A stretch of DNA of 43,724 nt from Nocardia sp. XZ_19_385 (GCF_015355755.1 NZ_JACVEE010000009.1:1-43724), one strand, 5' to 3'; shown: positions 1 through 11,692, counted from the first letter of the stretch. The notes: generated by a model not told the origin, from the sequence alone. Made by a program: numbers and translations.

Positions 1-40
1 AGCGTTCGTCCTGAGCCAGAATCAAACTCTCCGTTGAAGA
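1..40 (-). rRNA. rrs: 16S ribosomal RNA, 5' end only
   Basis: Read on the minus strand, this stretch ends in the universal 16S start: AGAGTTTGAT, then TCTGGCTCAG, then GACGAACGCT. Only the first few dozen bases of the gene are inside the window. The mature 5' end is placed near base 40 by analogy and is not certain. The gene is transcribed leftward and continues beyond base 1. Confidence 0.95.
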
Positions 41-417
41 CTCTCAACCAACCCCCGAAAGGGCTAATCAGAAGAATAACTAGAGTCCGAAAACCTAGCA
101 AAGCCAAACACCAGCAAAAGATTGCTGTTGTTTTCAATGTCCAACCATTCCAACCGGGGGGTATGAAATGGCTGGCACCAATAATAATATTGGCACTGAC
201 ATTCATCGACACACTATTGAGTTCTCAAAGAACACACGCACACACATCCGACCGCGATTTACTCGAGGGCTTCCGTGAGGCAGGGTTCAAAGCTTAGCTG
301 ATCCAGCCGCGATCACAAAATCGGACTTTCCGAACCAACTGGATGGTCAGGCGCTCCTCGTACTACCTCGTTTCCCAGGCCGTTAGGCTCCGGGTCGGTG
401 TCCGTGTCGCTCTGACT
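41..417 (-). other. rrn operon leader (transcribed spacer before 16S)
   Basis: This is about 380 bases between the predicted start site and mature 16S. It has no coding gene, and the ORF that can be drawn through it is on the wrong strand for the operon. It is noticeably more AT-rich than the flanks near bases 100-240 and contains the boxA element. The segment next to 16S would normally form the 5' half of the RNase III processing stem whose partner lies after 16S, outside the window; that is known rrn biology, not seen here. Confidence 0.75.
211..234 (-). promoter_or_regulatory. rrn leader boxA antitermination element
   Basis: The minus strand reads TGTTCTTTGA followed by GAACTCAATAGTGT. 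The first ten bases match the boxA consensus bound by NusB/S10, and the whole block is a widely conserved element of actinobacterial rrn leaders. It sits about 170 bases before 16S and about 190 after the predicted start site, as expected for antitermination of a long rRNA transcript. Confidence 0.85.
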
Positions 418-423
418 CGAATA

Positions 424-452
424 AAGTTACGTAGCCGAGCGAATAATGTCAA
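424..452 (-). promoter_or_regulatory. rrn promoter (-35 TTGACA, -10 TAACTT)
   Basis: On the minus strand a perfect TTGACA (452-447) is followed after exactly 17 bases by TAACTT (429-424), giving a start site near 417. It is the best sigma-70-type promoter in the window and points into the 16S leader. The first two bases of the -35 belong to the hairpin behind hisH. Confidence 0.8.
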
Positions 453-474
453 ATCGCCTGGCCAGGGCGATTTT
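451..474 (-). terminator. Hairpin behind hisH, terminator-like
   Basis: The arms AAATCGCC and GGCGATTT form a perfect 8-bp stem around a 7-base loop. The 5' arm on the minus strand overlaps the hisH stop codon (475-473). The 3' arm ends in TTT, which runs into GACATTATT. It would end his transcription just before the rrn promoter. The U tract is short, so termination efficiency is unclear. Confidence 0.6.
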
Positions 475-1104
475 ACAGTGAATTGATCCAGTTACGCAGG
501 AGCTGCGCGCCCGCATCGCCCGATTTCTCCGGATGGAACTGGGTCGCCGACAGCGCACCGTTCTCCACCGCGGCGAGAAACGGAACACCGTGTTCGGACC
601 AGGTGAGTTTCGGTGCGGCGAAGTGCTCGCTCGGCGGGAGGTCCCAGGTCTGCACGGCATAGGAGTGCACGAAGTAGAAGCGGGTGCCGGCATCCATCCC
701 CGCGAAAAGCACGCTGTCGGCCGGAGCGGACACCGTGTTCCAGCCCATGTGCGGGAGCACCGGAGCCGAGAGTCGCTCGACGACGCCGGGCCATTCGGCA
801 CAACCCTCGGTCTCGACGCCGAACTCCACGCCGCGCTCGAACAGGATCTGCATACCGACGCAGATGCCGAGCACCGGGCGACCGCCGGCCAGGCGCTGCC
901 CGATGATGCGCTCACCCCGGACCCCGCGCAGACCAGCCATGCAGGCCTCGAACGCTCCGACGCCGGGCACTACCAAACCGTCTGCCGCCAAAGCGATTTC
1001 GGGATCAGCGGTGACTTCGACCTTGGCGCCGGCGCGAACCAGCGCACGCTCGGCCGAGTGCAGGTTGCCGGAACCGTAATCCAGCAGCGCCACGGACTTC
1101 AAAG

Positions 1105-1108
<4 letters not shown>
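473..1108 (-). CDS. hisH: Imidazole glycerol phosphate synthase, glutaminase subunit HisH
   Basis: HisH releases ammonia from glutamine and passes it to HisF, which makes IGP and AICAR in histidine synthesis. The class I amidotransferase triad is visible: Cys83 in GICVGMQ, then His192 and Glu194 in FHPEKSG. The N-terminal DYGSGN and GVGAF motifs are also typical. The length of 211 residues is normal. The start is a GTG overlapping the hisB stop by four bases (GTGA), so translation is coupled. It is the last his gene here. In M. tuberculosis hisA follows, but here an rrn operon does, so hisA and hisF must lie elsewhere. Confidence 0.97.
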
Positions 1109-4216
<3,108 letters not shown>

Positions 4217-4348
4217 ATCGGTGTGCGGTCCTGTCTGGAGCGGGATACTTTCCAGCCACCAGCCTAGTGGGCCGCACCACCGGATATCCGCACCGGTCAG
4301 CCGTGGCACCATTGGCGGTGCCACGGCTGTGACCTGGATCTCGAGCGG

Positions 4349-4783
4349 TCAGGTCAGGCGGGTATAGATCAGATCGAAGTCGTGCTCCCACTCCACGCCG
4401 TCCTCGGACTTCTCCCAGGTGCCCTGGATCAGCTTTCCGTCCGGCTGCACGACGGCGTGGTACCGCTGGTGGAATCCGGGGGCTTCGCGCCAGACCCGCC
4501 AGGATCCGGCGGCGTCGAACGTCATCTGATAGACGCGTGAGACTCCGCGCACATCGTGATGCAGGACCGTGAGGACGAGATCGTCATCGTCGACGCCGAT
4601 GATCCAGGTGCCGCTCGGGCCCGGGTCCGGCACGGAGTCGCGCAGCATCAGGTAGCCGCCCTCCTCCAGCCACTCGATGCGGGCGTGGCCCTTCGGGCCG
4701 GGGAACTGCGGGCTGTCGACCTCCCACTCGCCGACCAGAATGTTCAGTGGTGCGAGTGCTGCATTTGGTGCCATGGGCCCCAT
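4349..4783 (-). CDS. Hypothetical protein, possible beta-barrel ligand-binding fold
   Basis: The protein has 144 residues and no signal peptide or membrane segment. The N-terminal LxxLVGEWEV pattern, alternating hydrophobic strands and the WxxxxxGxxWEHDFDL ending recall DUF1579-like or lipocalin-type small barrels. This is inference from pattern only. The start may be ATG 4783 or ATG 4774 (MAPNAAL); the latter has GGGG closely upstream. It lies between hisD and a divergent terD. A small hypothetical gene (Rv1598c) also sits next to hisD in M. tuberculosis, but I could not check whether the two are related. Confidence 0.75.
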   Translation of the reverse strand: MGPMAPNAALAPLNILVGEWEVDSPQFPGPKGHARIEWLEEGGYLMLRDSVPDPGPSGTWIIGVDDDDLVLTVLHHDVRGVSRVYQMTFDAAGSWRVWREAPGFHQRYHAVVQPDGKLIQGTWEKSEDGVEWEHDFDLIYTRLT

Positions 4784-4865
4784 TGTCGGCCGGAAAGCCT
4801 TGCGACACGCGCAGATCGGCCGCGCGGCATGTTCGAGCCGCCCTTTTCGGTTTCCGAATCCCCGC

Positions 4866-4871
4866 TAGTCT
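4866..4871 (+). promoter_or_regulatory. -10 box for a leaderless terD transcript
   Basis: TAGTCT ends six bases before the terD ATG, so transcription would begin at or next to the start codon. No Shine-Dalgarno sequence precedes the gene. This is the TANNNT-N6/7-start pattern known for leaderless genes in mycobacteria. Confidence 0.5.
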
Positions 4872-4877
4872 GGACGC

Positions 4878-5459
4878 ATGATCACGCTCAAGAAAGAAGA
4901 CGGCGCCGCCGACCTCGCCGGCATCACCAAGCTGAGTGTCGGGGTGAGCTGGGATCCGTCCGCAGGTGCCAGTGGCGGCATCCTCGGCCTCGCCAAGCGT
5001 AAGAAGGGCGTCGACCTCGATCTGATCGCCATCCTCATGCAGGGCACCGAGCCGGTGCGGTTCGCCGGACTGGACTCGCTGGACCCGCTGGGCAACGGCT
5101 CGGTCCTGCACTCCGGTGACGAGCAGACCGGCGCCGCCGCGGGCGACGACGAAACCGTGCACGTCACCTTCGCCGATGTTCCCGCCGCCATCGACGGCAT
5201 CATCTTCGTGGCCGCCGCGTTCAAGAAGGGCACCTCGTTCGAGAAGGCGAACAACGTGTCGTTCAAGATCTACGACGCCTCCGGTGGCGGCACCCAGCAG
5301 GTCGCCGACATCTGGCCCTCGCTGCTCGGTTCGGACAACGCCAACGCCATCGCCCGCGCCTTCCGCAACGGCAATGTCTGGCAGCTCGAGGTTCTCGATC
5401 GCAAGGGCAAGATCAAGCAGGGCGACAAGCAGGCCCTGTTGCGCTTCGCCCTGCAGTAA
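4878..5459 (+). CDS. terD: TerD family calcium-binding stress protein
   Basis: TerD-type proteins are cytoplasmic calcium-binding proteins linked to tellurite, phage and stress resistance; their molecular role is unsettled. At 193 residues it is a single-domain member. Family signatures are visible: DLDLIAIL (46-53), HSGD (78-81), GDDE (89-92) and the VPAAIDGIIFVAAAF strand. The usual GWDPN near residue 24 is here GVSWDPS. It stands alone rather than in a ter operon; terB is about 6 kb away. Its stop abuts the stop of the convergent MDMPI gene with no spacer. Confidence 0.93.
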   Translation: MITLKKEDGAADLAGITKLSVGVSWDPSAGASGGILGLAKRKKGVDLDLIAILMQGTEPVRFAGLDSLDPLGNGSVLHSGDEQTGAAAGDDETVHVTFADVPAAIDGIIFVAAAFKKGTSFEKANNVSFKIYDASGGGTQQVADIWPSLLGSDNANAIARAFRNGNVWQLEVLDRKGKIKQGDKQALLRFALQ

Positions 5460-6062
5460 TCAGGCGCAGCGACGGCGGAGTTCGGCGACGCCGTCGCCCG
5501 CCAGTTCGTCGAGTACGACCGGGCGGCCGCCGACGGCGAGCACCAAGGCCTCGCCCGGTCCACGGACTTCCGGACCGCGGCCCTTGGCCCAGTCCAGGTC
5601 GGTAGCGACGAAGCGCAAGCCTTTCGTGCGCTTCCAGGGGAACGCGAACGGGTCCGGATGGTCGAGCACGAGCTTCAGGCGATCCGCCGAAATCGTCCGG
5701 GGGCGGCCCAGCGGGCGACGGATATCTTGCTGGTGCACAAGGGTATCGGCGAGCGCCAGCGTCGGGCTGTACTTCGACAGGGTGCCGTCGGCAGCTTCGA
5801 ACTTGTCCACCAGCTGCGTGGTCGAGAGGGCGCGCGCCTTCCGGACCAGATACGCGTTGGCCTTGTCGATGGAGAATCCGTTGCGGGCGATGACGGCCCC
5901 GTAGGCCAGTGCCCCGACATCGTCGTACAGCAGGTGCCCGATTACATCGCGCACTTTCCAGCCCGCGCACAGCGACGGCGTTTCCCATTCCTCGTCGGTC
6001 AGAGTGCGTAGCAGCGTGACCAGCTCGAGGCGCTCGGACGCCAGCAGTTCTCGGATACCCAT
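5460..6062 (-). CDS. Maleylpyruvate isomerase family (MDMPI/DinB-like) mycothiol-linked enzyme
   Basis: The 200-residue protein matches the actinobacterial TIGR03083-type family with an N-terminal four-helix metal-binding domain. The motifs are LCAGWKVRDVIGHLL (His43) and LVHQQDIRRPLG (His110, Asp113). Family members use or are thought to use mycothiol, but substrates are mostly unknown, so only the fold is claimed. A short C-terminal domain follows from about residue 120. A TATGGT box (6074-6069) ends six bases before the ATG, so the transcript is probably leaderless. Confidence 0.88.
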   Translation of the reverse strand: MGIRELLASERLELVTLLRTLTDEEWETPSLCAGWKVRDVIGHLLYDDVGALAYGAVIARNGFSIDKANAYLVRKARALSTTQLVDKFEAADGTLSKYSPTLALADTLVHQQDIRRPLGRPRTISADRLKLVLDHPDPFAFPWKRTKGLRFVATDLDWAKGRGPEVRGPGEALVLAVGGRPVVLDELAGDGVAELRRRCA

Positions 6063-6068
6063 GCCGAA

Positions 6069-6074
6069 ACCATA
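6069..6074 (-). promoter_or_regulatory. -10 box for a leaderless MDMPI-family gene
   Basis: The minus strand reads TATGGT, then six bases, then the ATG at 6062. No ribosome-binding site fits in the gap. Confidence 0.45.
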
Positions 6075-6115
6075 ACCATCCCAAGGGTTTCAGGGATCAG
6101 ACCGAGGTAGGAGAC

Positions 6116-7717
6116 CTACGAGGCGTCGACGCGGGTCTCACCGTCGATGAGCAACCGGCCGCCGCTTTCCACGACGTGCACGACCACCGGCTGGGTCTGC
6201 CCCGCCACCGTGACCCTGGCGATCCGCATGTCCACCGAACCATCCGGGTAGCTGGTGCGGTTGTCGCCCTTGATGTCGGCGAAGGACTCGACGATGCGGG
6301 TGCTCCAGTACTGCCGGAAGGCCGGCTCACCCCCGTAGCCCTTCTGTGCCGCCGGCGTGAGCAACGACCAGGACCCGCCCGGATTGTCGTAGAAGTTCTC
6401 CAGCAGCTGCCCTGCTTCGCCGATGTCGACCGTGCCCGAGCTGGGCGTCTTGCCGAGCTCCGGCACCGCCGCCGAGGTGGTGCCGCTGCGGGTGCTGGTC
6501 GTCGGCGAATTCGCTTGGGCCGAAGGCGTATTCCCATCCGACGCGTTGAACGCGCCGATGGATAGGCCGATCACCGCGACGATCGCGCCGACGGTGGCGC
6601 CGATCACGATCGCGCGCCGCTTTCCGCCGGACTTGCGCGGTGCGGGGCGCTGATGGGCCGCGGTGCGCGGGTGCGCCGCGGTGTCGGGGTGGCTGTTGCG
6701 CGGCGGCGGGGGCAGCGGGCGCGAGTGCCGTTCGGTCCGGTGCTGGGCCGGAGGGGCGACCGGGCGCAGCGAACGGGTCGCGGAGTCGGGCGCGCCCATC
6801 TGACGACGTGCGTAGGCCTCAGTGGCGGGCACGAAACCGGCGGGCACCGCGTTCGATCCGTTGTCGGCCAGCGCGGAGAGTTCGTCGTAGGCCTCGCGCA
6901 TGGTCGGCCGATCCCGCGGGTCCGGGCTGAGCAGATCGAGCAGCAGGTCGGTCGCGGGGCCCGCGTTGCGCGGTTCGCTGACCTGGCCGTTGGCCGCGGC
7001 GTACAGCACCGCGAGCGGGTTCGCGTTGGCGCCGTAGGGCGGTTCGGCTTCCAGTGCGTGGAAGAGCGTGGCGCCCAAGGCGAAAACATCGGAGGCGGGG
7101 GTCGGATCGGCGCCGCGCGCCATTTCGGGCGCGAGATAGGCGGCGGTACCGCAGATCAGGCCGGTCTCGGTGAGAGTCGCGTCGCCGGCGGCGCGGGAGA
7201 TGCCGAAGTCGGTGATCTTGACCGTGCCGAGGTCGTCGAGCAGCACATTGCCCGGCTTCACGTCGCGGTGCACGATGCCGACCTGGTGCGCGACGATCAG
7301 CGCCGAGGAAACCTGCTCGCCGATCCGCGCCACCTGCTGCAACGGCAGCGGACCCTGCGCGGCGATGACCGCGGCCAGGCTGTTGGACTTCATGTACTCC
7401 ATGACCAGGCACGGGTCGCCGTTGTGCTCGGTGATGTCGAACACCACGATCGCATTGGGGTGCTGGAATCGGGCGGCGTTGCGGGCCTCACGGAAGGCGC
7501 GCTGGCGCACCACATCACGTTCGGCCTCGGGCAGGCTCGGCTTGATGTGGATCTGCTTGACCGCCACCGAGCGCTGCAGGCGCTCGTCGATGGCACGCCA
7601 AACCACGCCTGTGCCGCCGCTACCAATCCGCTCGACCAGGCGGTAATGCTCCGCGATCAACTGACCGGTATCGATGGCGCCTACTCCGAACCTTCTCGAA
7701 ATCGTGACATGCCGCAT
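6116..7717 (-). CDS. Membrane-anchored serine/threonine protein kinase (Pkn type)
   Basis: This is a Hanks-type kinase of PknB-like architecture. Counted from the upstream GTG at 7726, the order is glycine loop GSGGTG near 36, Lys57 (VAVKQ), HRDVKPGN at 153-160, DFG at 173-175 and APE near 199. A proline/histidine-rich linker (about 320-368), one membrane helix (about 372-393) and an extracellular domain of about 120 residues follow. That domain has no PASTA repeats and looks like an NTF2/DUF4878-type fold (inference). The start is ambiguous between GTG 7726 and ATG 7717; neither has a good ribosome site, and the ATG is used here. The gene sits downstream of a cell-wall PBP on the same strand, so a cell-envelope signalling role is plausible. 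Confidence 0.93.
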   Translation of the reverse strand: MRHVTISRRFGVGAIDTGQLIAEHYRLVERIGSGGTGVVWRAIDERLQRSVAVKQIHIKPSLPEAERDVVRQRAFREARNAARFQHPNAIVVFDITEHNGDPCLVMEYMKSNSLAAVIAAQGPLPLQQVARIGEQVSSALIVAHQVGIVHRDVKPGNVLLDDLGTVKITDFGISRAAGDATLTETGLICGTAAYLAPEMARGADPTPASDVFALGATLFHALEAEPPYGANANPLAVLYAAANGQVSEPRNAGPATDLLLDLLSPDPRDRPTMREAYDELSALADNGSNAVPAGFVPATEAYARRQMGAPDSATRSLRPVAPPAQHRTERHSRPLPPPPRNSHPDTAAHPRTAAHQRPAPRKSGGKRRAIVIGATVGAIVAVIGLSIGAFNASDGNTPSAQANSPTTSTRSGTTSAAVPELGKTPSSGTVDIGEAGQLLENFYDNPGGSWSLLTPAAQKGYGGEPAFRQYWSTRIVESFADIKGDNRTSYPDGSVDMRIARVTVAGQTQPVVVHVVESGGRLLIDGETRVDAS

Positions 7718-7831
7718 ATTGACCACGCATGCGTTCCGCGGACGAGTGTAGCGGGAGCCGGATGATTGCTCCGCCTCAGGATGCAGATAAATTCCGCCCA
7801 GATCGGGCCGAATCCCGTCATCGCAGGTGGG

Positions 7832-9580
7832 CTAACGTCGCGCACGCAGCATCCGGCCCGCCGCGTCCACCGCGGGGCCCGAACTGCCCGCATCGCTGAC
7901 GAAGACCGCGAAGGCGAGATCACCATCGATGCCGACGAACCAGCCGTGCGCGTGCGTGTTGTCGCCGTATTCGGCGGTTCCGGTCTTGCCGAGCAGGCCC
8001 GGGATATCGCGCAGCTGGGTCGCGGTGCCGCCGGTGACGGTCTCCCGCATCATGGTCTTGATCTGGTCCGGGATCGGCGCGGGCAGAGCGGGCGGCGTCT
8101 TGTCCGGCACGCCTGGCTTGCCCTGCACCAGAACGGGATTCGGGACGGACCCGCGGGCGATCGAAGCCGCGACCAGCGCCATACCGAACGGTGACGCGGT
8201 CACTTGACCTTGGCCGATGCTGGATTCCACGCGTTGGGCCGGGGTGGCCGCGGCCGGCACCTTGCCGGTGACGGTGGTCAGCCCGGGTGTGACGTAATCC
8301 ACACCGATTCCGAGCTGCGCGGCCGCGTTCGTCAGGCCCTCCGGCGGCAGCTGCACCCCGAGCATGCCCATGGTGGTGTTGCAGGAGCGGGCGAACGCGG
8401 TGTGCAGCGGGACCTGGCCGAGGTCGAAGTTCTCGTCGTTGGGGATGCGGCGGCCCTCGATGTTTGCCGAGCCCGGGCAGGGCAGCACCGCGTCGGGTGT
8501 GGTCTTCCCGGCTTGCAGGGCGGCGGAGACGGTGACGGTCTTGAAGGTGGAGCCCGGCGGATAGAGGCCGGTCAGCGCGATCGGGCCCTGGGCGTCGGCA
8601 GCGGAATTCTGGGCCATGGCAAGCACATTGCCGGTGGACGGCTGCAGCGCGACGATGGCGGCCGGGGTGGTGAGCGAGGTCAGCGCGTCCTTGGCGGCGT
8701 TCTGCAGATCGATGTCGAGGGTGGTCGTGAGGTCCGGGACGAGCTTCGGATCAGGACCCGCGATGCGTTCGGTGCCGGTCGGGGTTTGGGTGCGCACTGC
8801 CCAGCCAGCGGCCGCGTCGGCGTTCTGCTGCCACAGTTCGGCCAGCCCGGACAGCATCGGAGAGGCCTGCGCCTTGTCGACGGTCAGCAGCCGGGTCTGT
8901 GGGGAGAGCGTGACGCCGGGGAGCGCGGACAACGCGTCGCGGATCGGGTCGGCGTCGGCGGCGCGCAAGGTGATCGCGGTGATCGATTTGCCCTGGGCAG
9001 CGGCCAGTTCCGCGTTCAGCGACTGCGCGGTGACGCCCGCGTCGGTCGGGGCGAGGGCGGCGGCGACCGCTTCGGTGTTCGCCTCCGGCGCGACGGTCAC
9101 CACGGTGACGATGTGCTGGGTCATCAGCTCACCACCCGAGGAGTCCAGGATCCGGGCGGCTTTCGGGTAGGCGGGAGAATAGGTCAGCGGGCCGGCGGCG
9201 AGGCCGGGCGCGACCGTGGCCGGGTCCCACTTGATCTTCCAGCCGTCGGAGTCGGTGGCGGCACCGGTGGTGGTGTAGGTCCACTCGTTCTTGCCGTCCT
9301 TGCCGAACTTCCAGGTGGCGCTCAGGGCGAAGGCGTTCTCGTCGGCCGACTCGACGTCGAAGGTCACCTCTTTACCGAGTCCCTCGTACAGCTGAGTCAG
9401 CGCGGCGGCGGCCTTGGCCGGGTCGTCGGTGAGCGCGGCGGCCGCGGCGACATCGTCACGATTCAAGGCATCGGCGAATTGCCCGGCCACCGTGCCGGGT
9501 TGGTCCGGCCCGGAACTACACCCGGCCAGCGCGAGCGCAGCAGCGGCGAACAAGACACGAACCTTGTAGTGAGTGCGCAC
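7832..9580 (-). CDS. Penicillin-binding lipoprotein, transpeptidase (Rv2864c/PbpX-like)
   Basis: This is a D,D-transpeptidase that cross-links peptidoglycan outside the membrane. With the GTG at 9580 as start (582 residues), a signal peptide ends in a lipobox LALAG-C21. An NTF2-like MecA_N domain follows (about 25-130), then a PBP dimerisation region, then a transpeptidase domain with S344xxK347, S399xN401 and K532TG. Lipoprotein anchoring instead of an N-terminal membrane helix resembles M. tuberculosis Rv2864c. The GTG is preferred over an ATG at 9610 because a -10 box lies between them and the signal peptide then begins directly. The kinase gene follows on the same strand after about 115 bases. 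Confidence 0.93.
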   Translation of the reverse strand: MRTHYKVRVLFAAAALALAGCSSGPDQPGTVAGQFADALNRDDVAAAAALTDDPAKAAAALTQLYEGLGKEVTFDVESADENAFALSATWKFGKDGKNEWTYTTTGAATDSDGWKIKWDPATVAPGLAAGPLTYSPAYPKAARILDSSGGELMTQHIVTVVTVAPEANTEAVAAALAPTDAGVTAQSLNAELAAAQGKSITAITLRAADADPIRDALSALPGVTLSPQTRLLTVDKAQASPMLSGLAELWQQNADAAAGWAVRTQTPTGTERIAGPDPKLVPDLTTTLDIDLQNAAKDALTSLTTPAAIVALQPSTGNVLAMAQNSAADAQGPIALTGLYPPGSTFKTVTVSAALQAGKTTPDAVLPCPGSANIEGRRIPNDENFDLGQVPLHTAFARSCNTTMGMLGVQLPPEGLTNAAAQLGIGVDYVTPGLTTVTGKVPAAATPAQRVESSIGQGQVTASPFGMALVAASIARGSVPNPVLVQGKPGVPDKTPPALPAPIPDQIKTMMRETVTGGTATQLRDIPGLLGKTGTAEYGDNTHAHGWFVGIDGDLAFAVFVSDAGSSGPAVDAAGRMLRARR

Positions 9581-9587
9581 CCCCGCG

Positions 9588-9593
9588 ACTGTA
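9588..9593 (-). promoter_or_regulatory. -10 box for the leaderless PBP gene
   Basis: The minus strand reads TACAGT, seven bases, then GTG at 9580. The box lies downstream of the ATG at 9610, which rules that codon out if this promoter is used. Confidence 0.5.
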
Positions 9594-9635
9594 TCGGCCG
9601 ACGGCGGCAATCCTGGTCAACCGCGACGCGAGAGT

Positions 9636-10496
9636 TCAGTTACGCCAAGGCACCTCGGTGAGCTTCGCCGCGTCGGCCGCGTCGAGATCGATGTCGAAGA
9701 CCTCGGACAGCAGCTGCGGCAACTCGGCGGGTTTCACCTCGCGCGTGTCGCCGCTGCCGTCCGGGCGTTCGGTGATGAAGGTGAGGTCGTCGAGGACGTA
9801 GTGCACGTCGGGATGGAAGCGCTGCACGAACGGCCGCGCGGTGAACGGCGAGCTCGGGGAGGTGGAGACGAAGTGGTTGCCCACCCGGAAGTCGATCCGG
9901 TACTGCGGGTTCAGGGTGAAGGTGTAACGGTCGACCCACCCGCCGCGGCCGAATTGGTGCAGCACCCACTGCTCGTTGCCGAGTTCGCCACTGGTGCGTT
10001 CGAGCCGGAAACGCCACTCCCCCGCGGTGAATTCCGCTGGACTGTGCGTCAATTCGATCGCCTGCAGCGGGCCCGCGCCGAAGCCGACATCGACCAGCCA
10101 GGCGCGCTCGTCATCGGAGGTGGTGATCCGGAGCAGGGCGTGCGTGCCCGGGCGCAAGCCCGGCGCGCCCAGCGTGACCCGGCCGCTGAGCCCGGTCACA
10201 CCGAAGCCGAGCCGCTCCAGGGCCGCCGCGAACAACTGCACGTTCTCATAGCAGTAGCCGCCGCGCCGGCGCCGGACCAGCTTGTCCTGCAAGGTTTCCA
10301 GATCCAGGTCGATACCGCGGCCGAGGATGATCTCCAGGTTCTCGAACGGGATCGAGGTGGTGTGCAGGTAGACCAGCCGCTGCAGGGTTTCCACCGTGGG
10401 TTTGTGTTCGCCGTCGAAACCGATGCGCGTCAGGTAGGCGTCCAGGTCCAGCTCCGCGCCGCTCCAGTGGTAGGACGGGTCGGTCGGCTTGGTCAT
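9636..10496 (-). CDS. nat: Arylamine N-acetyltransferase
   Basis: NAT moves acetyl or propionyl groups from CoA to arylamines and hydrazines, including isoniazid; in mycobacteria it is tied to cholesterol breakdown and lipid synthesis. The catalytic triad is visible: Cys82 in RRGGYCYE, His119 in GTHALL and Asp136 in DVGFG. The N-terminal SIPFENL motif is also present. The open frame extends to 10583, but the start is set at ATG 10496 (MTKPTDP) with GAGG upstream, giving 286 residues, close to the family norm. It follows the secreted hydrolase on the same strand after about 75 bases; no catabolic cluster is nearby. Confidence 0.95.
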   Translation of the reverse strand: MTKPTDPSYHWSGAELDLDAYLTRIGFDGEHKPTVETLQRLVYLHTTSIPFENLEIILGRGIDLDLETLQDKLVRRRRGGYCYENVQLFAAALERLGFGVTGLSGRVTLGAPGLRPGTHALLRITTSDDERAWLVDVGFGAGPLQAIELTHSPAEFTAGEWRFRLERTSGELGNEQWVLHQFGRGGWVDRYTFTLNPQYRIDFRVGNHFVSTSPSSPFTARPFVQRFHPDVHYVLDDLTFITERPDGSGDTREVKPAELPQLLSEVFDIDLDAADAAKLTEVPWRN

Positions 10497-10572
10497 GATC
10501 TGCTGCCTCGCTTCGTCGGTTCGGTGTTCGTCGGTGACAACTACCGCGCTCCCGGAACTTGTTCCTGGAGTG

Positions 10573-11559
10573 TCATGCAGCACATTTAGCGGCCTCCGGC
10601 GCTGCCGGAGCAGTCACGATGCCCTGCGCGATATCGATGACGTAGTCGCGGTCCGGGCCGCTCACCGGTTCGGTGCCGGTCACCAGACGTTCCACCACGC
10701 ATCCGCCTTCGAAGAACGCCGGGCCGATGTTGTGGTCGCCGGGTACGACCTTCCCGTCCAAATCGCGGCCGGAGACCACGGTGTACATCGAGAACGGCTT
10801 GCCCGATGCCGCCAGCGCGGCCCGCATCTCCGTGCTGGCGCTGAACGGGATCACCGCGTCGCTGGTGCCGTGCACCAGGAACGCCCGCTCGAAATCCATC
10901 TGCCCGGCCAGTAGCGCCGGTGAACGCTCGTAATAGGACTGCGGGCAGACGATCGGCGTGCAGCCGCCCGCGTCTCGCTCGATCTGCCTGCGCAGGCCCG
11001 GGGCGATCCTCGGCGCGTCCAGCCACATCGTGAAATCGTCGGCGGGGCCGTAATTGTCGACCCAGTAGTCGAACAGGTCGCGCGGGCCGTGCGCGAGCGC
11101 GAGGCCGCTGGTGATGCCGCCCTGACTCCAGCCCCACAGCACCGTGCGGTCGACCGGGTGCTCCTTCTTGTACCACTGCGTCGCGGCGACTACGTCGTGC
11201 CAGCCGACCCACAGATTCCATTCGCCGGTCTTCCATTTACTCGAGGCGTTACGCAGGTCCATGACCAGGAACGGGGTGGCGGTGCGGCGCACGATGGAGC
11301 TCAGATAGTCGGCGAAGTCGGCGGCGGATCCGCCGTGGCCATGCACGGCGACCACCAGGTTCTCCGGCGTCAGGTCGCCCGGCGTGCAGCGGTACGGCTC
11401 GTAGACCCGGCCGGTGGCCTCCTCGCCGTCGACGGGCAGCGACACCGGACGGATCGCCACCTGCACCGGGCACTGTGGTTCCGCTGCCGCCACGGGTATG
11501 GCAGCCGGGGTGACCAGGAGGGCGGCACACACCGCCAATACTCCGACTCCACGTCGCAT
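10573..11559 (-). CDS. Secreted alpha/beta hydrolase
   Basis: The 328-residue protein has a Sec signal peptide with likely cleavage after AxAAA near residue 26. The hydrolase core shows oxyanion motif HGHGG (about 73-77), nucleophile elbow GWSQG with Ser145, then Asp234 (HGTSD) and His276 (GDHNIG), a complete triad in prolyl-oligopeptidase/esterase-like order. Several cysteines outside the core suggest disulfides in an exported protein. The substrate is unknown. It lies upstream of nat on the same strand. Confidence 0.88.
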   Translation of the reverse strand: MRRGVGVLAVCAALLVTPAAIPVAAAEPQCPVQVAIRPVSLPVDGEEATGRVYEPYRCTPGDLTPENLVVAVHGHGGSAADFADYLSSIVRRTATPFLVMDLRNASSKWKTGEWNLWVGWHDVVAATQWYKKEHPVDRTVLWGWSQGGITSGLALAHGPRDLFDYWVDNYGPADDFTMWLDAPRIAPGLRRQIERDAGGCTPIVCPQSYYERSPALLAGQMDFERAFLVHGTSDAVIPFSASTEMRAALAASGKPFSMYTVVSGRDLDGKVVPGDHNIGPAFFEGGCVVERLVTGTEPVSGPDRDYVIDIAQGIVTAPAAPEAAKCAA

Positions 11560-11692
11560 CCCACGAATAATGCCAGTTCACCGGCCCGGATCGGGGCAAC
11601 CAGATCCCGCCGGTCCCAATTCGATTGCGGCCGGGCGGGTCTCGCGAATGCTCTGCTAGCGTGCGGACCGTCGACTACCGGGGAGTTCGTCC

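Noticed and set aside
34..297. An open frame of 87 codons on the plus strand
   Set aside because: It lies entirely in the rrn leader and the 16S 5' end, antisense to the operon, with no ribosome site or family resemblance.
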